DNA from: Vandiemenella viatica
Taxonomy: Eukaryota; Arthropoda; Insecta; Orthoptera; Morabidae
Assembly: GCA_031002005.1 (NCBI GenBank)
Contig: JARYHS010008074.1
Coordinates: 278,505,930-278,569,929 of the forward strand
Reading direction: 5' to 3'
Length of the DNA stretch: 64,000 nucleotides
Shown here in pieces: positions 1 through 9,974 of the stretch; within the stretch, counting starts at the first letter, position 1; each line of letters begins with the position of its first letter. The position numbers were made by a program, and so were the translations under genes. The notes beneath the pieces were generated by a model, which saw only the letters and a program-made list of their open reading frames with translations, ran no database searches and was not told the DNA's origin.

Positions 1-154
1 CTTTCTACCTTTTAATAACTTTTCTACCCAGCAAATCACTTTTTCATCCATACTTTGTTAAATAATTTAAAGTGCTATAATATCAATTTGACCTTCCTTG
101 TTTATTTCATCTGAAGTATCTAGCATATAGTCTACTAAGTGAGACTGACATGAA
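1..154 (-). mobile_element. CR1-like LINE copy A, RT segment, left part
   Basis: This is the distal part of a degraded CR1-like non-LTR retrotransposon on the minus strand; it continues off the left edge of the window. It was recognised by alignment by eye with the better copy at 36410-36570, which shares the stretch reading 'ctacccagcaaat' and the following reverse-transcriptase region. The copy stops at 154, where another LINE has inserted, and resumes at 1188-1195. Stops and frameshifts make it non-coding. Confidence 0.7.
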
Positions 155-1187
155 CATTTGTTCTTACTGTCATCAGTCTCTCGACTGGTTTGATGTAATC
201 CTCCATCCATTCCTATCTCAATATATCCTTTACAACCCTTGTCCTCAATTATCTGATTTATGTATACTAATCACTGCCTTCCTCTGCAGTTCTTACCTTC
301 GACTGTTCCTTCCACTAACAAATTAATCAATCCTGCATATCTCAGAATATGAGCTACCATCCTGTCTGTTGTTTCTGCAAGTCTCTTCCACAAATTTCTT
401 TCCTCACACATCATTTGCAAAACTTGTTCATTTCATCCTTTATCTGTCCACTTTTCAGCATCCTTCTATAGCTATACATTTAAAAGCTTCAATTTTCCTT
501 CTTTCAGGTATCCCTAAAGTCCATGCTTCGCTCTTATAAACAGCTGTGATCTACACACAGTTTTTTAAAAAGTTCTTTGCAGGTCCTAGGTCAATATTTT
601 AAACTAAGTGATATCTCTTTTTCATGAAGGTTCCTTTTGCTATTGCTATTCTGCTTTTTAACATAATTTCTACTTTAGCCATCAGTTGTTATTTTATTTC
701 CCAAGTAGCAGAATTCACGTACTTCTCCTATCACATCCAATCCTATTTTGATATTTAATCTGCTATAATTGATATCATTTCTGCTATGTTTCAGCACTTT
801 TGTCTTGCTTTGGTTTATATTTAGTCCAAAATCTTCCTTCAGTATTTTGTTCATGACATTCAGTAAATTCTCAATATCCTCAGCTTGTTCTGTTAACAAG
901 ACAGTGTCATCAGCAAGCAGTAGCATACTGATTTTTTTCTCCTTGAACACTTTTGCCACAGCCTAATTTTTCTTTCACATCCTTTATTGCTTCTTCTACA
1001 TACAAGTTGAATATTAGTGGGGATAACTACGACCTTCTTCTCACACCTTTTTTTAACTGATGCGTGTCTCTCATAATTATCTACTTTTATAACAGCCACT
1101 TGATTCTTATATATATTATGAAGTATTCTTCAGTCTCGATATTTTAGATCTGCCTTCTTTAATACTTTGAACATCTTGTCCCATCTA
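155..1187 (-). mobile_element. 5'-truncated LINE (reverse transcriptase) inserted in CR1-like copy A
   Basis: A non-LTR retrotransposon fragment holding the reverse-transcriptase catalytic region and the C-terminal part of ORF2. The active-site box appears as LLLADDTVLL around 900-935, followed by a typical 'LNINQSKTKVL' palm/thumb transition and 'FCYLGNKI' near 700. The C-terminal 'WKRLAETTDRMVAHILRYAG' motif lies near 330-390. Upstream, the 'LSPLIFNLYVEEAI' motif (about 960-1040) is in another frame, so the copy is broken. The same family occurs at 8885-9400. The insert is flanked by a 7-bp repeat, acatgaa (148-154 and 1188-1194), consistent with target-primed insertion. The clade is not certain; the style is RTE/Proto2-like rather than CR1. 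Confidence 0.75.
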
Positions 1188-1194
1188 ACATGAA

Positions 1195-1390
1195 TAGCCT
1201 TGCCTAAAATTGTGTTGTTAATTTGAAAACTAGTTTCTTTCCTAAAAAACATTTTTGATGTGGTTCCATATCAATCTTTCATTTAATTTACCTACCACTG
1301 TTTGGCCTGTAATTTTTGACCCTGTTTATCACCCCTTCAACATGTACTGATACTACTATAGCACTTTTAGGATGTCTGAGGAGCAGCAAG
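1195..1390 (-). mobile_element. CR1-like LINE copy A, RT segment, middle part
   Basis: Resumption of CR1-like copy A after the inserted LINE. It aligns by eye with 13120-13310 and 36590-36770 (shared 'ccttgcctaaaat', 'catatcaat' and 'accagtactactatc'-like stretches). Similarity fades near 1390, where an unrelated segment of about 1.3 kb begins. Confidence 0.6.
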
Positions 1391-2710
1391 TTTCCAGACT
1401 CAAGCTAACTAATATTTCAAGATGTCATATCTGCTGTTATATACCTATTACCTTACCTGAACCGTTCAGCATATAGCGAATAACTTTTATAATCATTTTC
1501 AATAGTAAATCACTGTTCATCTCAGAACATAACCTTGTTATATGTTCATTTTCTTGCTAAAACCATTTAAAGGGGGCAAATCTCATATAGTTGTATAGTA
1601 AAGAACATTTATAACCATTTTCTTAAAAAGAAAGCACCTTTTAAATTGATTCTAAACCGTTTTCATAAAAGATATAAGATTCAAAAAGGTTGTTTTTCAG
1701 TCATAATTAATTTTGTTGCATTCATTTCCACTAAGAAAGCAGAGAATGATGATCATTTAAGGTGTATGCTTTTAAAATTTATCTGAAGAGATATTGAAAA
1801 AATAAAGAATTGGAACTTTTTAGGTAAAGATCTGGGAAGATAATAGTAGGCTTAAATGAGGAAGAAAAATTCAGTTAATGACAAGAATATAACAGTTAAA
1901 AGGTAATTTAAAATAAGAAAAACAAAGTTTTAGTGTCGACATGTCATGGCTTCACCATGTGTGACTTTTAGAAATTAATAGCTCTTAAATGAGAATAATT
2001 ATGAGAAAATTTGTCATGACTTGAAAGATTGGGAATATATTAAACTATAACATATCAAAATTTCGGGAAAATCCGAGTACAATTAGTGTGCCACAAGAAT
2101 GGGGGATTTTGGTAATTCACCCGAAAATAGTGTTTCTCCATTGTTCTATGGCAATTCAGCAATAGATAAGCCAAGGTTATAAAAAGCCAACCTACGCAAG
2201 CAGTCAGTGAATAGTTTTTGAACAGTTTTTCAAGTGGGAAGTCGAGGCGAGAAGAGCTCTGTGATGGACAGCGAACTATGAGGCCAGGGACTTTGAAGAT
2301 TTTTAAAAGTGTTGAAGTGGGGAACTTAGAAACCTTTACATTAATGATCAGGACAGTGGACTCTGATGCTATTCCAGTATGCCATAGGATGATCTTTCAA
2401 ATTTTGAAGGAATTTTTTGAAAGATTGCCAATCAGTGTGTGTGAGTAGCGTCAACCTGCAATCTGAATTCAAGGAGATGATAGTATCGATGCCTTGTCTT
2501 TGTGGTACCAGCACTTATACAGAATTCAATAATATAAACTTTGTCTAAGCAAGAACTGTTTTACTCCATAAACCTTTATCTCTTGGGGTAACTGCGAGGG
2601 ATTGGCGGCCGGATAAAGAACCTATGCAAGAATCCTTTAAAGGTACCAACCAACACGATCAAGATCGGTAGAAATGTTTGAATTCCCATCAGCATCGATA
2701 CAAGACACTG
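1391..2710. other. Unidentified 1.3-kb insert in CR1-like copy A
   Basis: Sequence that interrupts the CR1-like copy: its counterpart is absent from the copies at 12050-14783 and 35450-38032. It is AT-rich on the left. It has a TATA-like 'ttataaaaagcc' at about 2178 followed by GC-richer sequence to about 2660, and a 76-codon open frame at 2218-2448 with no recognisable domain. The organisation (AT-rich block, TATA box, GC-richer tail) would suit a solo LTR, but I could not find convincing TG/CA ends or a target duplication. It could equally be several unrelated insertions. Confidence 0.35.
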
Positions 2711-4040
2711 TCTTAAAGACATCTGTGGTAATATGCATCTACATCAGCCTCTTTATGCTTTTTTATATAATATTCTCAGGGTGAATTTCAATCTTTTTAG
2801 CCTGCTCATTTCTAACTGTTCACATGACATGGTCATTCTCTGATTTACACTTTCCAAATTTTGAATTACAGTCCCTAATAGTCTCATCAAAGCAATTGCT
2901 TAATATCTCTGCCTTTTTAAAATTCTCAGTAACTTCCTCTACATCCTTATTTACAGTTGTCTGAATACCTTCAGTTACCCTAAGATTTCTAATATAGTCA
3001 AAGAAATTTCTCCTCTGCACTGATTTAACTCTTCATAAAACTAACTTTAGCTTCCTTCTTTGCTGAAATTAATTCCTTGTTTAGTTTTTTTCATATAATC
3101 CCTACTGCCTTGCTGTCTCTTAATTCTGTTCTGTTCTCTTCTTACCCACCTATTTAACCTCTTAACTTCTCTATTATAATATGTAGGTTCCATACTATTT
3201 TTAATTTTTGTAAACATTTCTTCTCCCATTGTTATTATTTTCCTTGAAAATTTCCCTCCTTTTTCCACCATACTTGTACCTTCCCTTAAATTATCTCTTC
3301 ATTTTTTTAAATATGTGCCTTCCTATAAATGTGTCTATTACCACATTCAATTCTGCCCACTGATTTGCTAAACCTTCTAATATCCATCAGAACTGCATTT
3401 TGATCATTTATTCCCTTTGTTACTGGAGACCCCACAAGATTAAATTCAAGCTTTATTAGGAATTTTCCCAACTTCCTTTGCAGTTGACACCCGGTAACTT
3501 GAAATCTTCATAATGACCATTCTATGCTCATCTGTATATTTATTTAGTTTCTCCCAAAGAACCTCATTCTGATCATTCATTCTTACACTGCAGTAAGCAG
3601 CCAGAACCCTAATTTTTGCTTTTTTATCACCCCAGAAATCTATTTCTAGTAATTCAGGCTACGATCTATGAATCCTAATGAACTATATTAGTGTTTGCTA
3701 ACCAATGTGAATACCCCTCCACCAATTGCTTCTCTATAATCTATAATCATCACGGAGAATCTCATTGTTGAGCGCTTCTTTGGTATTTCTAATATAAGTT
3801 ACTAAAATCTATTACTTTGTTGATAATACTCCTTCGGTCCACAAGTAAAAGTCTTATAAGTGGCTTTGCAATATTTTCAACTTTAACCTTTACCTTCCCA
3901 GTTTTTACCCCATTTATAGTTGTTTTGTCATTTTTAGCTATTTCTTTAGTATTTATGATTTTTTCTATCAGACATCTCAATATCCTTTTGGTCACTATTT
4001 TCATCCCATCATTACCAGTCTCTAACCTAAAAAAAGCACA
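2711..4040 (-). pseudogene. CR1-like LINE copy A, ORF2 endonuclease and pre-RT region
   Basis: Minus-strand remains of ORF2. From 4004 down to 3789 lies the start of the apurinic-type endonuclease, with the core 'RLLLVDRRSIINKVIDFSNL', the same segment seen intact in other copies at 14500-14600 and 41480-41600. Fragments at 3271-3047 (basic region with YYNREVKRLNRWVRREQNR) and 3020-2820 (FFDYIRNL.., ILSNCFDETIRD) are the linker before the reverse transcriptase. The three blocks fall in different frames with stops between them, so the protein cannot be made. In life this ORF encodes the nickase and reverse transcriptase for target-primed transposition. Confidence 0.75.
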
Positions 4041-4059
4041 GTCCTAATCCCATTATAAT

Positions 4060-5040
4060 TGAAAGAGGGTTCCCCCACATCTTAACTGACTACTCTGAAA
4101 GTACCTCTTTGGCCCTGCTATTTACATGTAGGCCACTCCAAATGAAACAACACCTACCAGTTCACAAGCAAAACCCCCAAAGCAGAGTTAATGCGTTTCC
4201 CAATAAACACCTGCATTTCCACATTTACTCTCCTCACACTGCGGTTCAACTTTAATCAGTCATGGAGACATATGACCTGCTTGAGCTCAATGCTGGCATG
4301 GTGTGCCTCCTTCACCACTTTTCTCAGTACTATAACTTACATTTCTATCAATATTATTCTCTGCACCTACCACTATCACTACTCTATCCTCCTTACTAAA
4401 ACTTCTTCAGAGTGAACCTATATCCACTATTACCTGACCTAATGTGGCACTAGATTTGAAAAACTTAGCCTGTACCAAACTCAAGCTGCAGAAGAGGACC
4501 TACACCTCTCCCATGGCTGCTATCTAGCAGCAGAAGCAGTTTCTTCCTTTTTTCCCTTGCACCCTTATATTCCCAAAGGACTGCTGCACTTCAATGACTC
4601 CTACATCTAAATGAGGATCTTCACTCTGGTCAAACCTATTTCTTCCCACAATTTTTGAAGTGTCTTGTTTTTTCATTCTGTTAACCTTTTATTTCCTATG
4701 ACATGTTATCAGCTCCCAACCATCTCATCATTTCCACTAAACTCATCATTTCTCCTTTCCACCTCTACAAGCTGAGCTTTAAGGGCCCTATTTCTTTTGT
4801 TCAGCTTCCTGATCATTTAACCCTTCTTCCAGGTTGTTTTGTTTTGCACTGAAACTTTCCCATTCCTAATACAAAGTGGACAAAGCCATGGGAGAGGCTT
4901 ATTTAGTTCCCTCTTCACTATGTGACCAGTGAAACAATTTCTTATACTAACTCCAACCCACACCATTCGCATGAACCTGCAACAGGCATCACACTTTCTA
5001 TACTTCTAGTACCTCTAAACAAACCATAAGTATTAAAAGC
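4060..5040 (-). pseudogene. CR1-like LINE copy A, ORF1 with PHD finger and SGNH esterase-like domain
   Basis: Minus-strand ORF1 relic. Reading 5'->3' on that strand: a PHD-finger-like cysteine cluster at about 4995-4865 (CDACCRFM ... LPWLCPLC), a coiled-coil-like charged region at about 4850-4720, and the SGNH-hydrolase nucleophile block at about 4540-4440. In this copy the block is LLLLDSSHGRGV; the better copy at 42300-42200 reads LLLGNSHGRDV. ORF1 proteins with PHD and esterase domains are known for CR1-like LINEs. Their role in transposition is unclear; the esterase is thought to act on RNP or membrane association. Stops and frameshifts are frequent. The 5' end of the element fades near 5040. 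Confidence 0.65.
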
Positions 5041-5323
5041 AATACTCTATAATGTTAAAGTTAATGGATAGAGTGGTCTAATTAAATTTATACTATGTGT
5101 TTGACTTTTTTTCTATTTAATACTAGCTTAAAGCTAGCTACTATAATTAATAAGTAAGTAAAAATAATTTAATTATGTTTTTTTTGATAAGTTGCTGTTT
5201 TATTACTTTATAATAATTAAATTATAGAGTGTTACATTTACAACAGAACTTGTCAATAAATAAAACTTACACTTATGGTTTCAGCGTTAGATCTACGATC
5301 GAGTTTTTACGATTGATATTAGT
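5041..5323. other. AT-rich sequence, no gene seen
   Basis: Very AT-rich DNA with no coding signature. A loosely similar AT-rich stretch lies on the other side of the adjacent hairpin (about 5585-5660), which may reflect an old duplication. Confidence 0.4.
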
Positions 5324-5487
5324 GTTGTCTCTTGGCAGTCCAGGTGTTGCTGCATCATGAAGTGTGTTTGGACTGTCATACTGCAGTCTTCTTCTAGAAC
5401 AGCCCCAGAAGAAGATCGCAGTATGACAGTCCAAATATTGGCTGCACATATCATGACATGATGTCACCTGGACATCCAAAAGACAAC
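5324..5487. repeat. Long hairpin (foldback / MITE-like), about 75-bp arms
   Basis: The left arm (5324-5395) and right arm (5407-5487) are reverse complements. The inner stem 'ttggactgtcatactgc' pairs with 'gcagtatgacagtccaa' nearly perfectly. The outer stem pairs 'gttgtctcttgg' with 'ccaaaagacaac' with some mismatches and a small indel. The loop is about 11 bp ('agaacagcccc'). No coding potential; the 68-codon minus frame across it is a by-product. Most simply a foldback MITE; a small-RNA precursor is possible but unsupported. Confidence 0.75.
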
Positions 5488-6425
5488 CGACTCCAGTCGC
5501 AGAAGCTCACAATTACATTTGGACTCACCAATATTAATGTTGTCTTTTCCTAATGTGAACAACAGTAATCAGTTATCTATGATTATTTTTTTTATTGTTA
5601 GCAAACTGCTATTTTAATACTAATTAAGTAACAAACTGTTGTATTTCAGACAGGACAAAAGTGAACAATATGAGTTAGTAACAATGCTTATAATGATCAG
5701 AATCTATATAAGAAATTAAAATTGTTAAAATAACTTATGTATCACAAAATTTAACTATATTTTCATATTTTAAATTCTAAATTAATAAATCTAGTGATAA
5801 AAAATTGGGATTGACTAACAGCAACAGGCGTGTACACAATGGGGATGGGAAAAATGGTGGTGATCTTTCTTTCTTTCTTTTCCTGGCTTGGTAAATATGT
5901 AGTCACCATTAGGAATAAAGGTTTAACCTAACAATACACATCAGTCATTACTTAGAACTTGCTAGATTCAGTAGATGAAATCATAAAGTAGGATTGGTAT
6001 ATCATGATGGATGAAACCAGTAGGCAATTTTACATGTTTCGAATGCCATTCTTCATGAAAATGATAAATATAATTTGAAGTACAACAAAATTTGTGTAAG
6101 ATGGGTCCATAACATGCTTAATTAAGCATATGGGTGCAGTATTGAATTGAATTTTTTGGAACATTACTTATTCTGATACATATTGCTGCAAGAGATGAAA
6201 TGTGGATTTATTATTCAACAATTGAGAGCAAACATTAGTTAATGAAGTGGCATCACAATTGTTAACCGACCAAACCTAATTAGCTACAATAAGTAACCAT
6301 CAACTTGAGATTTTACACCAGTGTCTTCTTGGACTGCTATTCAGTAAACATTTTGCTCATTGATTTCATGTCTTGAAGATCCACTATTAACAGTGATGCA
6401 TACTGTCAAACTTTAAGAAAACTGC
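5488..6425. other. Non-coding stretch, nothing recognised
   Basis: AT-rich sequence with a short (ttct)n tract at about 5867-5880 and no recognisable gene. The right third may hold eroded upstream mariner sequence leading into the relic at 6430. Confidence 0.4.
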
Positions 6426-6429
6426 ATTT

Positions 6430-6860
6430 GGAAATTTGAAACTGGCAGCAAGGACTATTTTATAGTGCCATTGTACTTTCCCACAACAATGGCAAACTTC
6501 ACACAGGAGGAAAAACACAAAAACTTCCGAACAAGTTAAAATGGGAAGTTTTCAACCATGCACCCTTCTGCCCAGATCTGACTCATTCTTATTTTTCTCT
6601 TTTTATTACATTGAAAGAGGAACATGTTTTCACAGTGCTGAAGATGTGAAATAAGGAGTCACTACTTTTCTCAATGAACTAGGGCCATGGAGGAATATAA
6701 GGTAGGGATCCAAAAAAAAAAATCATTAGAAGGTATGACAAGTGTTTAAATTTACATGGTGGCTGTGTGCTGTGTTTATGTAAAATTAAAATCTTTACTG
6801 GTTGATTTTTAATAATTAAAATGGATTCTACTTTCCAGACAAGCCTTGTATATTAAAAAA
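6430..6860 (+). pseudogene. Ancient mariner-type transposase relic (C-terminal half)
   Basis: Eroded plus-strand coding remains of a mariner-family DDE/D transposase. Visible pieces are a degenerate 'HNNGKLHTGGKTQ' (the HDNARPHTA catalytic block with the Asp replaced by Asn), 'WEVFNHAPFCPDLTHSYFSL' (the third-Asp block, APSD degenerated), and 'LKEEHVF'. Several stops follow before a weak C-terminal end near 6800. No terminal repeats were found. It is clearly older than the intact-ended mariner at 7031. Confidence 0.7.
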
Positions 6861-6904
6861 CAAGTGTTTGATGTTAGCACATTTTGCTACACTGATCCTA
6901 GTTG

Positions 6905-7028
6905 GAGAGCAGTAAACATTTGAGCCTTGCATTGAGAGTATTCAAATTTGATCCCCCATCCAGCCATCATTATTTTGTTTTTCCATGGATTCTAAAATCA
7001 CTCCATTCAAATAACAAGATGATTGCTT
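6905..7028 (+). mobile_element. tRNA-derived SINE, diverged copy
   Basis: Resembles the SINE family seen clearly at 16925-17159. It shows a degenerate B-box region, then 'catccagccatc', then the body segment 'ttttccatgg' and 'aaatcactcca'. It runs up to the mariner insertion at 7031; a short stretch after 8322 ('aaataatgatc') may be its continuation, implying that the mariner landed in the SINE. Confidence 0.5.
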
Positions 7029-7030
7029 TA

Positions 7031-8320
7031 CGAGGTTTGTCTGAGAAGTTCTCGGCCTCGATCATAGATGGAAGCACTACCCATGTGATTTTTTCTGTAC
7101 AAGTTGGTGCATGTGCCAGACATGCCTGCAAGAAATTGCAAGGCATTCTACGTTGTAATTTGGTCTGTGCAGTTGTTTGAAGCTGGCGTGGTGCGAAGTT
7201 GTACCAGAGATGGAAAAAATCGAGTATCGTGCAGATATAAAATTCTTTGTAAAAGAAGGTTTAACGCCATCCGAGATCCACAGAAGATTTTCAGAAGTGT
7301 ATGGCGACTCTTCTCCTTCATATTCAACTGTTAAGAAATGGGCTGCTGAGTTCAAACGTGGCCGTAGCAGTTTCGAAGATGATGAACGTGAAGGACGTCC
7401 GAAAAGTGCAACAACTACAGAAATCGTCCAGAAAGTGCATGATATGGTTTTGGATGATCGATGAATAAAAGTGTGTGAGATTGCCGAGACCGTAGGGATA
7501 TCAAAAGAACATGTGGGATACTTTTTGCATGAAATATTGCATATGAAGAAGCTTTGTGCATGATGGGTGCCACATTTGCTCACTGATCAAAAGCGCAACC
7601 TCATGAGACTCTGAACAGTGTTTGGAGCGTTTCAACAAAAATAAAACTGATTTTGTGTGTCGATTCATAACTATGGACGAGACAGGTTCACCACTAAATG
7701 GCAGAATCAAAACTGCAGTCAAAGCAGTGGACAGAAGCTGGTTGTTCAGGTCCAAAGAAGGCCAAGTCGGTTCCATCTGCAGGGAAGGTAATGGCATCAG
7801 TTTTTTGGGATGCTAAAGGTATTTTGTTCATTGATTACTTTGAAAAGGGTAAAACAATAACTGGACAATACTATTCCGAACTTTTAGAAATCCTTGATGA
7901 AAAAATTTGTGAGAAAAGGCCCAGTTTGAGGAAGAAGAAAATCATCTTCCATCAGGTCAATGCAACTGTCCACAAGAGTACTTTGGCAATGGGAAAATTA
8001 ATAGATCTGCACTACGACGTGTTAGAGCATCCACCTTATTCCCCAGATTTGGCTCCCTCCGACTTCTATCTATTCCCAAAACTCAAAAACTTTCTTGCTG
8101 GTCAGTGTTTTTTCTTCAAACGAAGAGGTGGGTGCAGTTGTAGATGGATATTTTGCAGGTCTTCCAGAAAGCCACTTCAAGGATGGTATAATGAACTTGG
8201 AACATCGTTGGACTAAGTGTATCAGTGTTCAGGGAGACCATATTGAGAAAAAAAAATGATTTGGTAAATATCAAATTGGTTTTATATTTTTAGGCTTAGA
8301 ATTTTCCAGACTGCCCTCGT
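7031..8320 (+). mobile_element. mariner element with both terminal inverted repeats and TA target duplication
   Basis: A 1290-bp element, the usual mariner size. The left end reads 'cgaggtttgtctgagaag'. The right end, reverse-complemented, reads 'cgagggcagtctggaaaa', and the similarity extends to about 29 bp ('tctcggcct' against 'ttctaagcct'). It is flanked by TA at 7029-7030 and 8321-8322, the canonical mariner target duplication. It contains one broken transposase gene (7210-8216). Confidence 0.9.
7210..8216 (+). pseudogene. mariner transposase, inactivated
   Basis: Cut-and-paste DDD transposase. The N-terminal helix-turn-helix DNA-binding part runs from 7210 (MEKIEYRADIKFFVKEG..., YSTVKKWAAEFKRGR, REGRPKSATT) to an in-frame stop near 7462. 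The first catalytic block is 'TMDETG' near 7675. The second appears as 'IFHQVNATVHKS' near 7945, with the expected Asp changed to Val. The third, 'HPPYSPDLAPSDFYLFPKLK', is intact near 8030-8090. At least one frameshift separates 7464 from 7698, and the C-terminal RYDKC/GDYVEK end is lost in another frame. The missing catalytic Asp alone would abolish activity. Confidence 0.9.
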
Positions 8321-8526
8321 AAAATAATGATCTCTCAAGATAATATTTGATGTTAGAAGGGGAAAAATGGTAATTCTATACCTACCAAAGTATGCACACA
8401 TGAAGCAGTGGGCAAATCCTAATCTCCAGAATATAAATGGTAGCAATAGAAGAGTTCTTACTGTAAGTTTTTCAAAATGTGTTTTAATTAAATTTCTATG
8501 ATCACATGAGACAATTTCTATTTCAG

Positions 8527-8686
8527 GTCTTTCTTTGGTTATAACATGTATTGGGTTTACAACATGCTATTGGCATCTCCATCCTTCTGGCTTCTAACTC
8601 TTTTGGCTACAATACTGTGTTTGATACCTGACATTACACTGCCAGTATTATTAGAGAAGATAAACTCCTACTTCAGAAAACTGCGT
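8527..8686 (+). CDS. P4-type ATPase (phospholipid flippase), penultimate coding exon
   Basis: A host exon bounded by acceptor 'tatttcag' (ending 8526) and donor 'gtaagt' (starting 8687). The first base completes a split codon; 53 codons follow, beginning SFFGYNMYWVYNMLL. The sequence contains a hydrophobic helix, SPSFWLLTLLATILCLIPDI, that matches the last transmembrane segment (M10) of P4 flippases. In these, 'NMYWVF...FWL...LLPDI' precedes a cytosolic tail, here NSYFRKLR. P4-ATPases move phospholipids from the outer to the cytosolic leaflet of plasma or endosomal membranes. The subclass (ATP8- or ATP11-like) cannot be told from this piece. Upstream exons are not recognised in the window. 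It joins in phase 0 to the exon at 11778. Confidence 0.75.
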
Positions 8687-8884
8687 GTAAGTAGTTACTT
8701 AGTTGGAATAGAATAAGCAGACCTATTTTGTCAGCTTTTGGAGAGTCTAAATGGGTAGAATAATACAGACATGGCTTTGAAGAAATTTTATTATTGAACA
8801 AATTTTTATTTTTAGACCACTAAATATCTTTACTTTCTGGGGTTCCAATACCTTTTTGACTATAGCTTTTAGTGAAACAAAATA
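8687..8884. other. Start of putative flippase intron, nothing recognised
   Basis: AT-rich intronic-type sequence following the donor at 8687. Confidence 0.5.
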
Positions 8885-9400
8885 ACTTTACAACTACAGA
8901 TGATAAAAGCAGAATAGCACTAGCAAAAAGAGCCTCTGGGGGGGGGGCTTTTTGTTTCAAATATTGATCTAGGACTTAAAAAGAATTTTTAAAACTATAT
9001 GAATGGAACACAACTCTTTGTGGCAGAGAAGTACGAATTTTAGGAATACCAGAAAAAAGGAAAATTAAAGCATTTGAAAGGGGACACTATAGAATGATAA
9101 TGAAAATTAAATGGACAGATAAAGTATGATATAAACAAGGCAAGGGGCAAGGAAAGATGTTTGTGGAAGAGTCTCAGAAAGAAGAGAGAGAATAGTGGGT
9201 CGTATTTTAAGTTATGTGGGATACACTAATTTTTTATTAGAAGGAACAACTGAAGTAAAAACACTGTGGAGGAAGACAAAGAATTAAAATATGTGAATCA
9301 GATAATTGAGAATGTAGGTTGAAGAGATATGATGAGATGAAGAGGTTAGCAAAAGATAGGAAGTGATGGAGAATCACATCAAACTAGTTGAGAGACATAA
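8885..9400 (+). mobile_element. LINE 3' fragment, same family as 155-1187
   Basis: Plus-strand ORF2 C-terminal remains. 'gcagaatagca.tagcaaaa' near 8910 and 'ttgatctaggac' near 8960 match the reverse complement of 580-650. Further on, codable pieces such as 'KRIVGRILSYVGYTNFLLEG' (about 9190-9250) and an 'agttgag..' end near 9385 correspond to the 3' part of the 155-1187 insert. A run of nine or ten G (about 8939-8948) and many stops show decay. No clear target duplication was found. Confidence 0.65.
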
Positions 9401-9970
9401 CAGAAGAAGAGGGGGAAAAAATACAAGGCTTCTGTTGGGGTGGGGAAGAACACACAGAACATAAAAAAAAAAACTTGTTGAATGTTGCAAAGTAAAATGA
9501 ACCAAAATGTATATAACGGGTTTAATAAAGATGATGTGTGAAATGAAGGAGAGTGGCAGGAGTTTAAAGAAGATTCAGCCAAAGGGGATGTCAGATATTA
9601 GAGATGTTTATGACTTGTTACATTAGTTTTCATCTGGAAGTTACAAAAGGCATGAAAGTTTCAGCAAAGAGACTAATTGAAGCTCTGGGCTAACTAAATG
9701 AAAAGAACGGCAACTGAATGGATAAACTTTTGGATGTGAACTATCAGTACATGCCCATTCATCCTGGTTGTTAGTTATAAGACTTGGTTTAGAAGATGTT
9801 ATAGTAACCTTAACCACCTCATGATTCTTTCCTCCATAATAGAAAGTTTTGCAGTAGTTCAGCATTATTTCTGATGTTCATAAACATTATAGTCTGGGCC
9901 CATTTTTATTTGTATCCAAGAGAAGTGTCACAAGTGGTGACAGTGATCTCTGAATATTATAAGGTAGATT
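9401..9970. other. Intron sequence, nothing recognised
   Basis: No coding, repeat or RNA signature identified, apart from a purine-rich beginning that may be the end of the LINE fragment. Confidence 0.4.
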
Positions 9971-9974
9971 TGTC

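Noticed and set aside
5860..5885. (ttct)n tract
   Set aside because: Only about four units; ordinary short microsatellite.
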